A stretch of 64,000 bases of DNA. It comes from JBGAPH01 sp046349955 (GTDB lineage Bacteria > Planctomycetota > Planctomycetia > Pirellulales > JBGAPH01). Position 1 is the first letter of the stretch, and every line of letters begins with the position of its first letter. Location: the NCBI GenBank assembly GCA_046349955.1, contig JAXMBI010000015.1:62001-126000 (forward strand), given 5' to 3'. The notes under the pieces were generated by a model. It had not been told where the DNA came from, did not search any database, and saw nothing but the letters and a program-made list of their open reading frames with translations. A program made the position numbers and the translations under genes. Shown one piece after another: positions 37,700 to 47,084 of this stretch.

Positions 37700-38179
37700 C
37701 TAAGTGCCTTTGCGACCGTCCGATTTGCGCGGCGCGGGGAGGGAGATGGGTGGAATATGGTTCTCGCCGGCTTTCACGGTGATTGCCGCGATCGCGGTCG
37801 ACGGGTCCAAGTAGCGCCCTCGGAGACGATCGATGGCCAGCCCGCCTTGCGCCGGCGCCTGCATCCACGCCAGCAACACTCGATACTCGCCCGCCGGCGC
37901 ACCGTCTCCAACGCCGTAGTAACTGATCGAAAACGAGCCGTCGTCGCCCACGATGCCCGAAGGCATCCGGTCGCGGTTTCCTTGCGACGAATACAGCTTC
38001 ACAAGCGCGCCCGTGGCCGGTTTACCGTCGCAGAGGACGCGCCCTCGCACCGGATAGGTGGAAGCGCGAGAAGGCGCCGGCCCTTGGTCACCGCAGCCAA
38101 GTGCGCTCAACAACGAGATGGTCAGTGCGCCGACCTTTCGGCTTCGCCCCAAACTTCTGCGTCGACCCGCTGTCTTCAT
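37700..38179 (-). CDS. lipoprotein with a carboxypeptidase-regulatory-like beta domain
   Basis: 159 residues from ATG 38177-38179. The lipobox is ALTISLLSALGCGD, giving an acylated cysteine near residue 29. The mature part reads as an Ig-like/carboxypeptidase regulatory domain (YPVRGRVLCDGKPATGALVK ... GIVGDDGSFSISYYGV...PAGEYRVLLAW). In planctomycetes this type is found immediately downstream of DUF1559 genes; here it follows the DUF1559 gene at 38197-39210 by 17 bases, so the pair is probably one operon and the lipoprotein a periplasmic partner of the pseudopilin-like protein. Confidence 0.8.
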   Translation of the reverse strand: MKTAGRRRSLGRSRKVGALTISLLSALGCGDQGPAPSRASTYPVRGRVLCDGKPATGALVKLYSSQGNRDRMPSGIVGDDGSFSISYYGVGDGAPAGEYRVLLAWMQAPAQGGLAIDRLRGRYLDPSTAIAAITVKAGENHIPPISLPAPRKSDGRKGT

Positions 38180-38196
38180 GGTAAGTGAGGGGTCCC

Positions 38197-39210
38197 TTAG
38201 GGAACGACTGCGCGATCGCCCCGAGCCCGCGTCACCAGGGCGAACAGCGTCTCTGCTTCGACACTGGCGCTCAGTGCTTTTACGTGGCCATCGAGAAACA
38301 GCACGTTGGCGGCCCCGGGATGAAAGGCATAGACTCCCTGATGATTGCTGCAGTTGACGTTGCATGGCCCCAGTCCCGTTGGGGACCAAGCCCGCCCGCC
38401 ATCGACGTACGACAACAGCCACACGCAGCCCTGCCCGGCCCAAGGCGCCCAGTCGCGAGCCGTCGAGGGAGATGTCTCCGCGAGCTCGCCGCCAATCCAA
38501 CGATCGGTCGATGCCGCCCGTTCGACGAACGTGAGCGTGTTGGCGGCCCCGTCACGAACTCGGCTGCGTTTGGGCGCAGCAAAGGCATTTTCTTCGGTCA
38601 GGGGCGATAAGGCCCCGACTCCCCAGATGTCGCGCCAGACGGGCTCCGTCGGCATCGCAAGAGGGAAGCCCCAACTATATACCGCAGTGAAATCTCCGAC
38701 GGCGGCCGTCCGCTCGGCCAGCGACTCACCGGTGGCGGTTCGCAGCCCCTGTTGGATCGCATCCCCCGCGGATGACGGACAGCGAAAGACGGAAACTTGC
38801 GTGTTTACGGCGCGCTGGTTGACCGCGGCGGTCCAGTCGACGGACCAATCGTAGCTGGAGCTGAGCGATTGTTGCTCGAGGTGCGGAAGCAGTTTGGTCA
38901 GCGCGCTGCCTGTGGTGCGGCCCAGTTCGTTGTACGGGGCCCCATACGTCGCGCAGGGGAGCTGTTGATGCACCTGATCGAACAATTCGATCGCTACGCC
39001 AATGTTGCGAAGGTTGCTTTGACATTGCGTGCGACGGGCTGCCTCACGGGCGTGTTGAACGCCCGTGAGGAGCAGCGCCACGAGCAAAGTGAGTAATCCG
39101 ACGACGATGATCAGCTCAACCATGGTGAGACCGGCGAATGGGCGGGCAACGCGCACCCGTGAACGGCGGCAGTTGCAGAGTGCCCTAGCCGATCGTGCGT
39201 GGGATTGCAT
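38197..39210 (-). CDS. DUF1559 pseudopilin-like protein
   Basis: 337 residues from ATG 39208-39210. The N-terminus has a type IV prepilin-like cleavage/methylation region: FAGLTMVELIIVVGLLTLLV, then AREAARRTQCQSNLRNIGVA. The DUF1559 body follows and ends with VYAFHPGAANVLFLDGHVKA, the diagnostic terminal motif. These proteins are abundant in planctomycetes and presumed to be exported through a type II/IV-like pathway; function is unknown. A charged pre-sequence of about 28 residues precedes the prepilin signal. The lipoprotein gene downstream is its likely operon partner. Confidence 0.9.
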   Translation of the reverse strand: MQSHARSARALCNCRRSRVRVARPFAGLTMVELIIVVGLLTLLVALLLTGVQHAREAARRTQCQSNLRNIGVAIELFDQVHQQLPCATYGAPYNELGRTTGSALTKLLPHLEQQSLSSSYDWSVDWTAAVNQRAVNTQVSVFRCPSSAGDAIQQGLRTATGESLAERTAAVGDFTAVYSWGFPLAMPTEPVWRDIWGVGALSPLTEENAFAAPKRSRVRDGAANTLTFVERAASTDRWIGGELAETSPSTARDWAPWAGQGCVWLLSYVDGGRAWSPTGLGPCNVNCSNHQGVYAFHPGAANVLFLDGHVKALSASVEAETLFALVTRARGDRAVVP

Positions 39211-39255
39211 TGTGAAATCACCTAAGACCGAGCTCAATCGATGGCGAAAGCCAAA

Positions 39256-40080
39256 TCAGCTTTGGCCCCGCGCGTTGCGGTGACGCCAGCCGATCACCAA
39301 CATTGCCGGAAGCGTGAGCAGCGTCAGCGCCGCGGTCGACGGCTCGGGAACGAAGCTGGTCGTCATGGCAAACGTGCCGAATGGCGTGCCGGGCGTAGCG
39401 CTCGGATCGAGGGCAAAGATTCCCCCGGAGATCAGCAGGTCGCCGGAGATCGAAAGCGTGGAGTCGGTGGCTGTGATGGAAACGTTCGCCAGATCAGCAA
39501 AGGCCGCACTGGGGAAGTCGATGTTGCTCGTCAACACGAGCCCCGATACCGAACCCACGGCGCGCCCCGGCACGTATCGCAAGGCGAAGTCTCCATAGAG
39601 CAGGACGCCCGAGAAGGGGCCCGTCCAGCGCTGCATCGAGGTCAACGCAATCTGCTCTCCTAGGGTCGTGTTGCCCACAAAGGCGAACGCGTCGTTCGAG
39701 GCCGACCAAGTTCCCAGCACGTTGGCCGGATCGACGTCGAGCGTTGTGATCTGCTTTGTGCGAGTCGAGCCCGGCGTGCCGGGATAGGGATCGGGCGTCT
39801 CGCCGCCCGGACGCACGGGATCGACTAGTTCAACCACGCCGCTCGAGGGCCGGGAAAAGGCAGAGTTGCCGGGCGCGGGGTCCGCGAGCACCTGGGCTCG
39901 GGTGGCGGCGTCATTGAAATAGGCGTCGAAGACGCTGATCGCGTTGGCTTTGCCCTCGAGGAGCGTAAGCGTCGCCGAGCCGCTGGCGATCGTGGCCGCG
40001 AGGCTTGCTGAAGGTGTTGCGGCGAGGCTGAAACCCGCCATTGCGGTCGCCAGAAAAAGAACTCGTGAGTTGACTGACAT
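39256..40080 (-). CDS. PEP-CTERM sorted protein (paralogue pair member 1)
   Basis: 274 residues with a signal peptide (MSVNSRVLFLATAMAGFSLA) and a PEP-CTERM tail (FVPEPSTAALTLLTLPAMLV then WRHRNARGQS). The beta-rich body shares a pattern with the divergent gene at 40894: FSGVLLYGDFALRYVPGRAV here against AWLVWGDLALWYDPTRV there, and LADLANVSITATDSTLSISG against FDTNNVTITTDEHSFTISG. Surface display by an exosortase is expected; no binding partner is known. Confidence 0.85.
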   Translation of the reverse strand: MSVNSRVLFLATAMAGFSLAATPSASLAATIASGSATLTLLEGKANAISVFDAYFNDAATRAQVLADPAPGNSAFSRPSSGVVELVDPVRPGGETPDPYPGTPGSTRTKQITTLDVDPANVLGTWSASNDAFAFVGNTTLGEQIALTSMQRWTGPFSGVLLYGDFALRYVPGRAVGSVSGLVLTSNIDFPSAAFADLANVSITATDSTLSISGDLLISGGIFALDPSATPGTPFGTFAMTTSFVPEPSTAALTLLTLPAMLVIGWRHRNARGQS

Positions 40081-40893
40081 TGATGCCTATCTCCAGGTGC
40101 GTTGCGAATCACTAACAGAACGGTGCATCAGAATTCCGTTTCCTCGGTCGGCGACAAAGACGCTTAGGAAACACGCGACAAACGGTCTAAAGCCCATGCA
40201 GGCTCGCATAATCGAAGCGAACGCCAACTCAATCGGCGCAAGCGCGAGGCTGAATCGAGATCCGCAGATCCGTCGCGCAGAGCATTGCGGCAACGGCATG
40301 TGACGGGGAGCTTGGCAGGGCATAGAGGCCCGCCAGCACAGAGCGAAGACCAGTTTTCCGGCATGGGCTCGACAAAAAAAGTCGGCAGCCCGTTCCTCGT
40401 CAGGTACTGATGTTACACGATGTCCAACGAAGGTCAATCGCCGTCTGGCTAAGTTCCGAATTCAGGCTGGGCCCTTGACGGTCGTTGTGCTTGGAACTAC
40501 GTATAGGAGCGACGAGGAATGGGCTGTTCGCGACTTTCGAGCGCCCATGAGCCTTAACCTTCTTGTCGGCCCAACATCGTTTGGCCAACGCGCGTCGTCC
40601 AGCGATTCACAGGAGCGGAGCCGCTCGGCTCGCGGGCCAGGCAGAAACGCCGTCGGCCTTCCACTAGGTTTCGGGGCCGTTGGCTGCCCGCGGGCAGCCG
40701 CCCGTTTCGCGGCTTCCTGACGATCTGCTTGTGTCAGCCCGCCCGCGCCTCCGGCCTTGACCGCGTGCCTCGGGTAAACGCGATCGCGAGCCGCGTGGCT
40801 CGAGGCTTTGGCATCTCTCGGTCGCGCGGAGTCCTCTCAGGAGTCGCCCACATCGTTCTCCCCGGATTTCTCACCTTTTGGAGTTCAGCACAA
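40081..40893. other. 813-base gap between divergent PEP-CTERM genes
   Basis: No protein gene is supported here. It holds a perfect 18-bp GC-rich palindrome at 40682-40699 (GGCTGCCCGCGGGCAGCC), about 195 bases before the start of the plus-strand gene. A TTGACG at about 40477 followed 17 bases later by TACGTA is a weak sigma-70-like candidate. Short hypothetical frames in this stretch lack start signals and family features. Confidence 0.5.
40682..40699. repeat. 18-bp perfect palindrome in the PEP-CTERM intergenic
   Basis: GGCTGCCC-GC-GGGCAGCC; could be a repressor site or an RNA hairpin. Single copy in this window. Confidence 0.5.
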
Positions 40894-41889
40894 ATGCGTC
40901 TTCGGCGATCTGAAAACAAGCTCTCGTTTCGGCGTTGTCTACCCTTGGCCGCGTTGGTCATTGGCTTCCTCGCTCAGGATTCTCGCGCCGAACTGGCTGT
41001 GACGGGCGGATCTCTCTCCGTCACCTACAATGGCTTCGCGTACGCCGACCCAAGCAACATCTTTCCGGGGCACGCCGACATCCTTACCCCGGATCAGCCC
41101 ATTCTGGTCTTCGGGCGACAATGGAGCGGCAGCGAAACCGTGGGCGATGGCCCTGCCTACACGCCGCACAATGCGCTGGACGCGACATTTCGCCCTCTGC
41201 CCATTACCGGCGGCGGTCCCCCCAGCGAGGGCATTGCCTACACGCCCAACTTTTCCGCTAACCGCGCAGAGTTGACCGCTCAGTTTCCGGTGGGCATGCA
41301 CACGGTCACCTACGAGGTCAACGGAAACGGCCCAGTTCCGGACAGTGCGGGACGGAATCGGCAGTCGACTGACCTCACGTTCGATGTGGTCGGTGGCGAT
41401 ATCGCGCTCGACAGCGTTCTGGGCGCCGTGCAGACGAACGGCCTGACGTCTTGGTGGGTGGCAAACGACGGCATCATCGACCTACCGGGCTTTGGGTCCG
41501 CGTGGCTGGTGTGGGGCGACCTAGCGCTCTGGTACGATCCCACGCGCGTTGCCGACGGCTACAGCGGTTGGGTTTTCTCGCAGCAGCTTCTGCTCGAGAG
41601 CAATCCCTTGTCGGACATCGAATTCTTCGATACCAACAACGTCACAATCACTACGGATGAGCACAGCTTCACGATCTCTGGCGCCTTGTTTCAGAACACC
41701 GGTTCCTGGAATCCCCAGGATGGCGATTGGGGGCGGTTCAGTTGGATGACGGGCATCAAGCCGGGTACCGAGATCGGCTCGTTCTCGGCCACCTTCGACC
41801 TGGTACCCGTGCCTGAGCCATCGGCGATCGCACTCGGCGTGATGGCGCTGCTCAGCCTCGTTGGGCTGCGTGGCACACGCACTCGTTAG
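40894..41889 (+). CDS. PEP-CTERM sorted protein (paralogue pair member 2)
   Basis: 331 residues from ATG 40894 with GGAG about ten bases upstream; the frame is open further upstream but only this start gives a proper signal peptide (FRRCLPLAALVIGFLAQDSR). The C-terminus is VPVPEPSAIALGVMALLSLV followed by GLRGTRTR, a PEP-CTERM signal. The body is beta-rich (LAVTGGSLSVTYNGFAYADP) and resembles the product of the divergent gene at 39256-40080 in several segments, so the two are probably related by duplication. Confidence 0.85.
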   Translation: MRLRRSENKLSFRRCLPLAALVIGFLAQDSRAELAVTGGSLSVTYNGFAYADPSNIFPGHADILTPDQPILVFGRQWSGSETVGDGPAYTPHNALDATFRPLPITGGGPPSEGIAYTPNFSANRAELTAQFPVGMHTVTYEVNGNGPVPDSAGRNRQSTDLTFDVVGGDIALDSVLGAVQTNGLTSWWVANDGIIDLPGFGSAWLVWGDLALWYDPTRVADGYSGWVFSQQLLLESNPLSDIEFFDTNNVTITTDEHSFTISGALFQNTGSWNPQDGDWGRFSWMTGIKPGTEIGSFSATFDLVPVPEPSAIALGVMALLSLVGLRGTRTR

Positions 41890-42261
41890 CAGCACGGCGT
41901 TTGTTGGCTGCATGCGTACGCGAATCTGGAGCCGAGTCGCCAATTCAAGTCACAGGGCTCGGCGCCAGTAGGTCGGCATTGTGGGGCTAGGACAGCCCCA
42001 GCCCTTGTCGATGGCGAACGGCGTGTCCTTACCTCACGGCAGAGCATTTCAATCGCGGCATCGGCTCTTTCAGGAGCGAGCCCGACCAAGAACCTGTTCG
42101 TGCGGATTCGCTCGCAACGTGGCGACCCACCAACATCGTCGCAACGAAGTTGCGAATCGCGAACATAGTCTCAGAGTGTCTCAGAGCGGTTGACGCTCCC
42201 CGCGTGAACGACTAGCCTGTTTGTTGACGAGGAGCGGGCTGCGACCAACTTTTTTTGGTCC
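41890..42261. other. gene-free stretch between PEP-CTERM and Cys-rich genes
   Basis: About 370 bases in which I see no coding region. A TTGACG near 42190 precedes TAGCCT by 17 bases, a poor sigma-70-like candidate for the cysteine-rich gene. Confidence 0.45.
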
Positions 42262-42891
42262 ATGCGCCAGCGAAAGAAATCGCGATATCTGCGGGTAGCC
42301 GGCCGTAAGGCGATCGTTGGCTGTTGCGCCTTGGCGGTGTTTGCTCTGACCGTGGGCGTTCCTTGTCCCTCTCCCCCTCGGGCAAAGGACCGGTCCAAGC
42401 CCTTCCCCTGCCAGAACCACGGTTGCGGCTGTTCTTCGGCGGAACACTGTTGGAAGTCGTGCTGCTGCATGACCCTCGCGGAAAAGCTCGCGTGGGCGCG
42501 GGCCCACGGCGTGCAGCCCCCCATCGACATTGCCCTCGCGCTCGAGGACGCTCCGCGCTCCTGCTGTGAGCACAAGGTCGCGCGGTCGCAGTGTTGCGGA
42601 AGCTCGAGTTGCTCGCTGACCGGTGGTGGCACGCCAAGCCGAGCGGGCGCAATCTGTTCTGCGCCGTCGACGGTTGAAGCCGAGGAACCAGGCATCACTT
42701 GGGTCAGCGGGATCCGCGCCCAGAAATGCCGCGGGCTGACCATGGACTTGGTTTTGGCCGGCCCCTGCCTGGTCCGCACTGAGCTGGTTTCAGCCGCGAG
42801 TTGCGAACCTTCCCAGTGGCTCGTCGTGCCGGAAGATAGGCACTGGACGAGCATCACCCTCTCTCCAGACGCTCCGCCGCCGCGATCCTAG
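42262..42891 (+). CDS. cysteine-rich exported protein of unknown function
   Basis: 209 residues. A basic N-terminus and hydrophobic helix (KAIVGCCALAVFALTVGV) look like a signal or anchor. The mature part opens with a dense cysteine cluster: FPCQNHGCGCSSAEHCWKSC, then CCMTLAEKLAWARAHGVQPP. Two further groups (PRSCCEHKVARSQCC, SSSCSL) follow, about 15 cysteines in all plus several histidines. This pattern recurs in planctomycete proteins near cell-surface and metal genes, and suggests metal binding or disulfide crosslinking; the function is not known. It sits in the PEP-CTERM block but lacks a PEP-CTERM tail. Confidence 0.7.
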   Translation: MRQRKKSRYLRVAGRKAIVGCCALAVFALTVGVPCPSPPRAKDRSKPFPCQNHGCGCSSAEHCWKSCCCMTLAEKLAWARAHGVQPPIDIALALEDAPRSCCEHKVARSQCCGSSSCSLTGGGTPSRAGAICSAPSTVEAEEPGITWVSGIRAQKCRGLTMDLVLAGPCLVRTELVSAASCEPSQWLVVPEDRHWTSITLSPDAPPPRS

Positions 42892-43168
42892 GCGGCACTC
42901 TTACGCGCAGTCTTGAGCGTCTGGCCTAGAGCGCACCTTCCGTACGGTCGGAGTGCTGTTTTCAAGGCCACATGCTTCGTCGGTTCTCGCCGTCGCCAGA
43001 TCCTGCGCGCTCGCGTTTGGAATCCACAGCTCGTTCCTCGTCAGTTCGTTCTGTGCAACCGCGCGAGCGCGCCAGGGTCGGGCGGCGGTGTCTCCGCCAG
43101 CAAAGTCCATGCGCACGGACGAAGCTTGAAACTTCTTCGCAACACTTTTTCTCGATCCTAGAGCAACC

Positions 43169-43897
43169 ATGACCAATCATCTCAAGATCTGGATGTTTCT
43201 CGGAGCGTTTGCCTCCACGACCTTGGCCTTCACGAGTCCTGCACCGGCGGCCACGGTCACTCCTGGGCCGCCTTCGTCGGGCGGAATCAACTACACCTGG
43301 ACCGTCGCCAACCTGGGCGGCACGGATTCGTCGGGAGCCATTCAGCGTCATGTGGGCGCCCTCAGCTTCAACGATCCTATCAACTTTGGCGATGCGATCG
43401 GCACGGGCTGGACACACACGTCGGACTGGATTGCGGTGTATCTCACCGCGCCGGCCCAACTGACGATTGACGTCGCTCGCAAGGCCGGGGTTCCCAACGG
43501 CACCGAGACGGCCGGCGACGCTTTGGCCCCGGCGTTCGCCTTGTACAGCGGCTGGCATGTGACGGGCGGCGACTGGCACGTCTTCAACAACTCAGGGCCG
43601 TTCGCCTGGGCGCCGGAACTGTCGTTTATCGGCAACGTCGCCAACGGCACGGCCGTGGGCACGAACGTCACGGGAACGGGCCTGCCTGCGGTGTCGGGTT
43701 CCTTCATCTTGCCCGCCGGGCACTACAGCATCGAACTCGGCGGTAACCCGGCGAATTCGATCGGGTCGGGCCGGCAAGGGTACGAGGCCGTGCTCACCAC
43801 GTCGCCGGTGCCGGAACCGAGCACGTTGACGCTGGCCGGTCTGGCCCTGTGCATGGGGGGCTGGCTCGCGCTACGCAAGCAACGCGTCAGTGCATAG
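43169..43897 (+). CDS. PEP-CTERM sorted protein
   Basis: 242 residues with a signal peptide (LKIWMFLGAFASTTLAFTSP) and a PEP-CTERM tail (TSPVPEPSTLTLAGLALCMG then WLALRKQRVSA). The body is beta-rich with NYTWTVANLGGTDSSGAIQR and a DWIAVYLTAPAQLTIDVARK segment, suggestive of a copper/pre-peptidase-type beta sandwich, but no family is assigned. It is followed at 80 bases by another PEP-CTERM gene on the same strand. Confidence 0.85.
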   Translation: MTNHLKIWMFLGAFASTTLAFTSPAPAATVTPGPPSSGGINYTWTVANLGGTDSSGAIQRHVGALSFNDPINFGDAIGTGWTHTSDWIAVYLTAPAQLTIDVARKAGVPNGTETAGDALAPAFALYSGWHVTGGDWHVFNNSGPFAWAPELSFIGNVANGTAVGTNVTGTGLPAVSGSFILPAGHYSIELGGNPANSIGSGRQGYEAVLTTSPVPEPSTLTLAGLALCMGGWLALRKQRVSA

Positions 43898-43976
43898 GCC
43901 CTACTGATCGTGTTCCTGACCGGGAGCGCGCTGCGCTCCCGGTCAGGCACTTGTTGGCTCACCCCGAGATACATCG

Positions 43977-45293
43977 ATGAAGACGTTGAGACTTTTGTCC
44001 GCCCTCGCGTTGTTGTCCGTTGGTCGACCAGCGCTCGCTGAGCCGCTGACCGGCTTTGGCGTGCAGAACTTGGTGAGTTCCAGCCCGAGTGACGCCGGCT
44101 GGGTCGACCCGACGTTGCGAGACGCCTGGGGCATCGCAATTCGGCCCACCGAAAAAGGCGTGGGCGGCCACTTCTGGATCAGCAGTGCGGGCAACGGCAC
44201 GTCGAACCAATACTTGGGAGACGTGGCCGGCTCTCCGCTCGTGCAAGACGCACTGGTCAACATGGACGTCCCCCCGTGGCCGGCCGGCTATAGCCCTCCG
44301 TCTCCCTCGGGCCCTGAATCGTTCGTGCCCGACGGCGTGGGCGTGTCGCGCCCCACCGGCCAAACGTGGCAACAGACGCCAGGCTTCGTCGTGACTTTGC
44401 CGCACCTTCGGCAAAACGTCACCAACCCGGCGAAGTTTCTGTTCGCAACCGAGGACGGGATGATCTCGGCCTGGACCGACAATAAGGAACCCGACGGAAC
44501 CCCGAACTGGGTTGGCTATTCCGTCCCGGTCATCAACCGAGCTCAGGAGGGCAGCCGCTTCTACGGCATCACGGTGTCGAACGAGTCGGGCTACTTGTAC
44601 GTAGCTGACCTGGGCGTCTCGCCGGGGATCCGAGTGTTCAACCCCGACTTCTCGGAACGCGGCGACTTTGGCGGCGCTCTCAATCCATTTGCCGGCGACG
44701 ACGGAGTCCAGCCGGGCGAGTTCACGCCCTTCAACGTGCAAACGCTCCATGGCAATGGCTCGGGAAACCTGTTCGTGACCTATGTCGAAGCGACTGCAGA
44801 CCCGGCGAACGTGTTTGCCACCGGCGCAAGCCTAGGGCGATTGGCGGAATACACGCCAGCCGGCGAACTGGTTAGCACCTGGGACGACCACGGCCTGTTG
44901 AACGCGCCTTATGGTCTGGCCTTGGCGCCCGCGGATTTTGGTTTGGCGAGCGACCTGCTGCTTGTAGGAAATGCGGGCGACGGAACGATCGTCGCCTTCG
45001 ATCCGACGACGCGCGCGGCGGTCGACTACCTGCGAGCGGCCGACGGTTCGCCCGTGACGATCGACGGACTGAAGGGGCTGACGTTTGGAAACGGCATCAG
45101 CTTGGGCGACGCCCATGCCCTGTACTTCACAGGTGGGCCAAGCGGCGGCCAAGAAGGCGTTTTCGGCAAGGTGATCGCCGTGCCGGAACCGAGCGCTCAA
45201 GCGCTCGCCGCCCTGGCGGCAACATTCGTTGGCGTGGTCCTCTTCAAACGCCGCAGCGGTTCGGGTTCATCAACCGCAAGAGGCAGGCATTAA
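43977..45293 (+). CDS. TIGR03118 family PEP-CTERM protein (beta-propeller-like)
   Basis: 438 residues with a signal peptide (LRLLSALALLSVGRPALA). The body matches the TIGR03118 pattern: NLVSSSPSDAGWVDPTLRDA then WGIAIRPTEKG, FWISSAGNGTSNQYLG, and a series of blades such as YGITVSNESGYLYVADLGVS and NVQTLHGNGSGNLFVTYVE, ending AYGLALAP-like ALAPADFGLASDLLLVGNAG and GLKGLTFGNGISLGDAHALY. It finishes with a PEP-CTERM signal (VIAVPEPSAQALAALAATFV then FKRRSG). It is surface-sorted; ligand unknown. Confidence 0.88.
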   Translation: MKTLRLLSALALLSVGRPALAEPLTGFGVQNLVSSSPSDAGWVDPTLRDAWGIAIRPTEKGVGGHFWISSAGNGTSNQYLGDVAGSPLVQDALVNMDVPPWPAGYSPPSPSGPESFVPDGVGVSRPTGQTWQQTPGFVVTLPHLRQNVTNPAKFLFATEDGMISAWTDNKEPDGTPNWVGYSVPVINRAQEGSRFYGITVSNESGYLYVADLGVSPGIRVFNPDFSERGDFGGALNPFAGDDGVQPGEFTPFNVQTLHGNGSGNLFVTYVEATADPANVFATGASLGRLAEYTPAGELVSTWDDHGLLNAPYGLALAPADFGLASDLLLVGNAGDGTIVAFDPTTRAAVDYLRAADGSPVTIDGLKGLTFGNGISLGDAHALYFTGGPSGGQEGVFGKVIAVPEPSAQALAALAATFVGVVLFKRRSGSGSSTARGRH

Positions 45294-45309
45294 TCCGGGA
45301 AGGCAGATG

Positions 45310-46421
45310 ATGCTATTCCGTTCACAGCGCCGCACATGCGACGGCTTTACGATGGTGGAGCTTCTGGTGGTGATCGCCGTCATCGGGGTGCTGATTGCGC
45401 TGCTGCTGCCGGCGGTTCAGGCAGCCCGCGAAGCGGCGCGGCGAATTCAGTGCGCTTCGCATCTGCGCCAAGTGGGCCTGGGGCTGCACAGCTACTTGGA
45501 CGCGCGGCGTTGTTTCCCAACTGTGATCACAGGGGCAGGTACGGAGCGTGCGGGGCGCTGCACGACGGGGCTCTACTCCTGGCATGCCATGCTTCTGCCC
45601 TACATCGAGCAAGCCGCACTTTACGGCACGATCGACTTTTCGGTGAACATGGCCGATCGCTGTGGCGCCTTTTCGCTGCAGGACGGGCAGATCAGCGACA
45701 CACATCCAAACGCCAAGGCTGCTCATCAAGTAGTGTCCGCCTATCTCTGTCCCTCAGATCCGAGCAGCGCCCCGACCGGCGTCATGGGCTCGGCCCAGCC
45801 GGCGTCGACGAGCTACACGGGCAACGTGGGTTGGCCCCCATTTTCCACTGGACCGGGCGGCGGCCGTGAAACGCCTGCGCCCTCGAATGGCTTCTTCGGC
45901 AGAGCAGCGGAGCGACGCCGGAAACGTGGGATGCGCCGCGCGTCGCGGAGGCCGACTTCACCGACGGATTGAGCAACACGGTCGCGGTCGTCGAACGGCT
46001 GATCGGCCCCGGCCTGGACGACGCGACGCTGGAGAACCCTCCTGACCGGCGTTACGTGGCGTACTGTGCGCTTGGCTTCAACACCATTCGGCCGCAGGAG
46101 CAGTATCTCGACTGTACCCAGTCGCTGCTCTTCATGGATCCGATCTACTCGCGAAACATCGGCCATGCCTGGATCTCGGGCTGGATGCTCTCCGCGAACG
46201 TCTATATGCAGGTGCTGCCGCTCAACGGGGCAAATTGCCACTTGATGGGAGGCGAGGGGCACGGCGGCATGCTGACTTCACCGAGCAGTCACCACCCAGG
46301 CGGGGTTCAGGCCTTGCTGGGAGATGGCAGTGTGCGCTTTGTGGCCGACACCGTCAGCCTCAACGTTTGGTGGGGCCTCGGGTCTCGAGACGGCGGTGAC
46401 CTGGCGCCACTGCCACGTTAA
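45310..46421 (+). pseudogene. DUF1559 pseudopilin-like gene with one apparent frameshift
   Basis: The first part reads from ATG 45310 (GGGAAGG six bases upstream): a prepilin signal DGFTMVELLVVIAVIGVLIA, then AREAARRIQCASHLRQVGLG, and a DUF1559 body up to APSNGFFGR near 45900. The frame then runs into nonsense and a stop at about 45972. In the next frame, from about 45903, the protein continues as SSGATPETWDAPRVAEADFT and DGLSNTVAVVERLIGPG, ending with HHPGGVQALLGDGSVRFVAD, the DUF1559 terminal motif. One missing base near 45901 explains it. It is either a broken gene or a single assembly error. Confidence 0.85.
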
Positions 46422-46842
46422 AGCGTTCCGGGGCAGGTCCGCAAAGCAGCTAGCCCAGGAACTATCTGGTTCGATTTCGGCCAATGCGTAACCGCGCGCT
46501 TTCCAGGAAGGCCGCGCAAATCAGGGCGAACCACCCAAAGGTAGCAGGTTGGTGAACATGGCCGCGAATGGGGCAAACTGCGCGCCGCAGCCGGTCAGCC
46601 GGTTTCAGCGGGCGCCTCTCCAAGGTCCAAGGCCGGCTCCTTCGATCGAGGGTGACCGAGCCCCTCGCTCCGGAATTCACCGGGCCCTTGCGAACCTGCG
46701 GAGCCCCCAGGCCCACTCCCTAGGGGCGGTACGGCGGGCCGCATTGCGTCGCGGCGGCCGGAAGATCACCGCCTTGCCCGCCTTTGCGTGGGGCCGCGAA
46801 CTTGCTAGAATCCTTGGCTTGCGTCGCACTCGAGACGCTTCC
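46422..46842. other. gene-free stretch upstream of the tRNA
   Basis: About 420 bases in which I see no protein gene or clear element. The tRNA promoter must lie near its right end but no consensus is obvious. Confidence 0.45.
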
Positions 46843-46916
<74 letters not shown>

Positions 46917-47084
46917 CTTCTTCAGCCCGTGGGGGCAGCTCGATGCACTCCGGTGCATTTTGATCTCGGTTCGCGCCGTTTCTCCCGACGCCACGCGGGT
47001 TTCGGGCCGAAGTGTTTTTCTCGCGGCGCGCGGTTCCAGACGCTGGTGCGGTGCAATCCGGGCCGTTTTGTGTCGGCTCCGCTG

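Noticed and set aside
40477..40505. Sigma-70-like promoter TTGACG-17-TACGTA
   Set aside because: The -10 match is poor and the distance to the gene is over 380 bases; kept only as a remark.
40475..40720. 81-residue plus-strand frame in the PEP-CTERM intergenic
   Set aside because: No ribosome-binding site, no family features, Arg/Ser-rich shadow composition.
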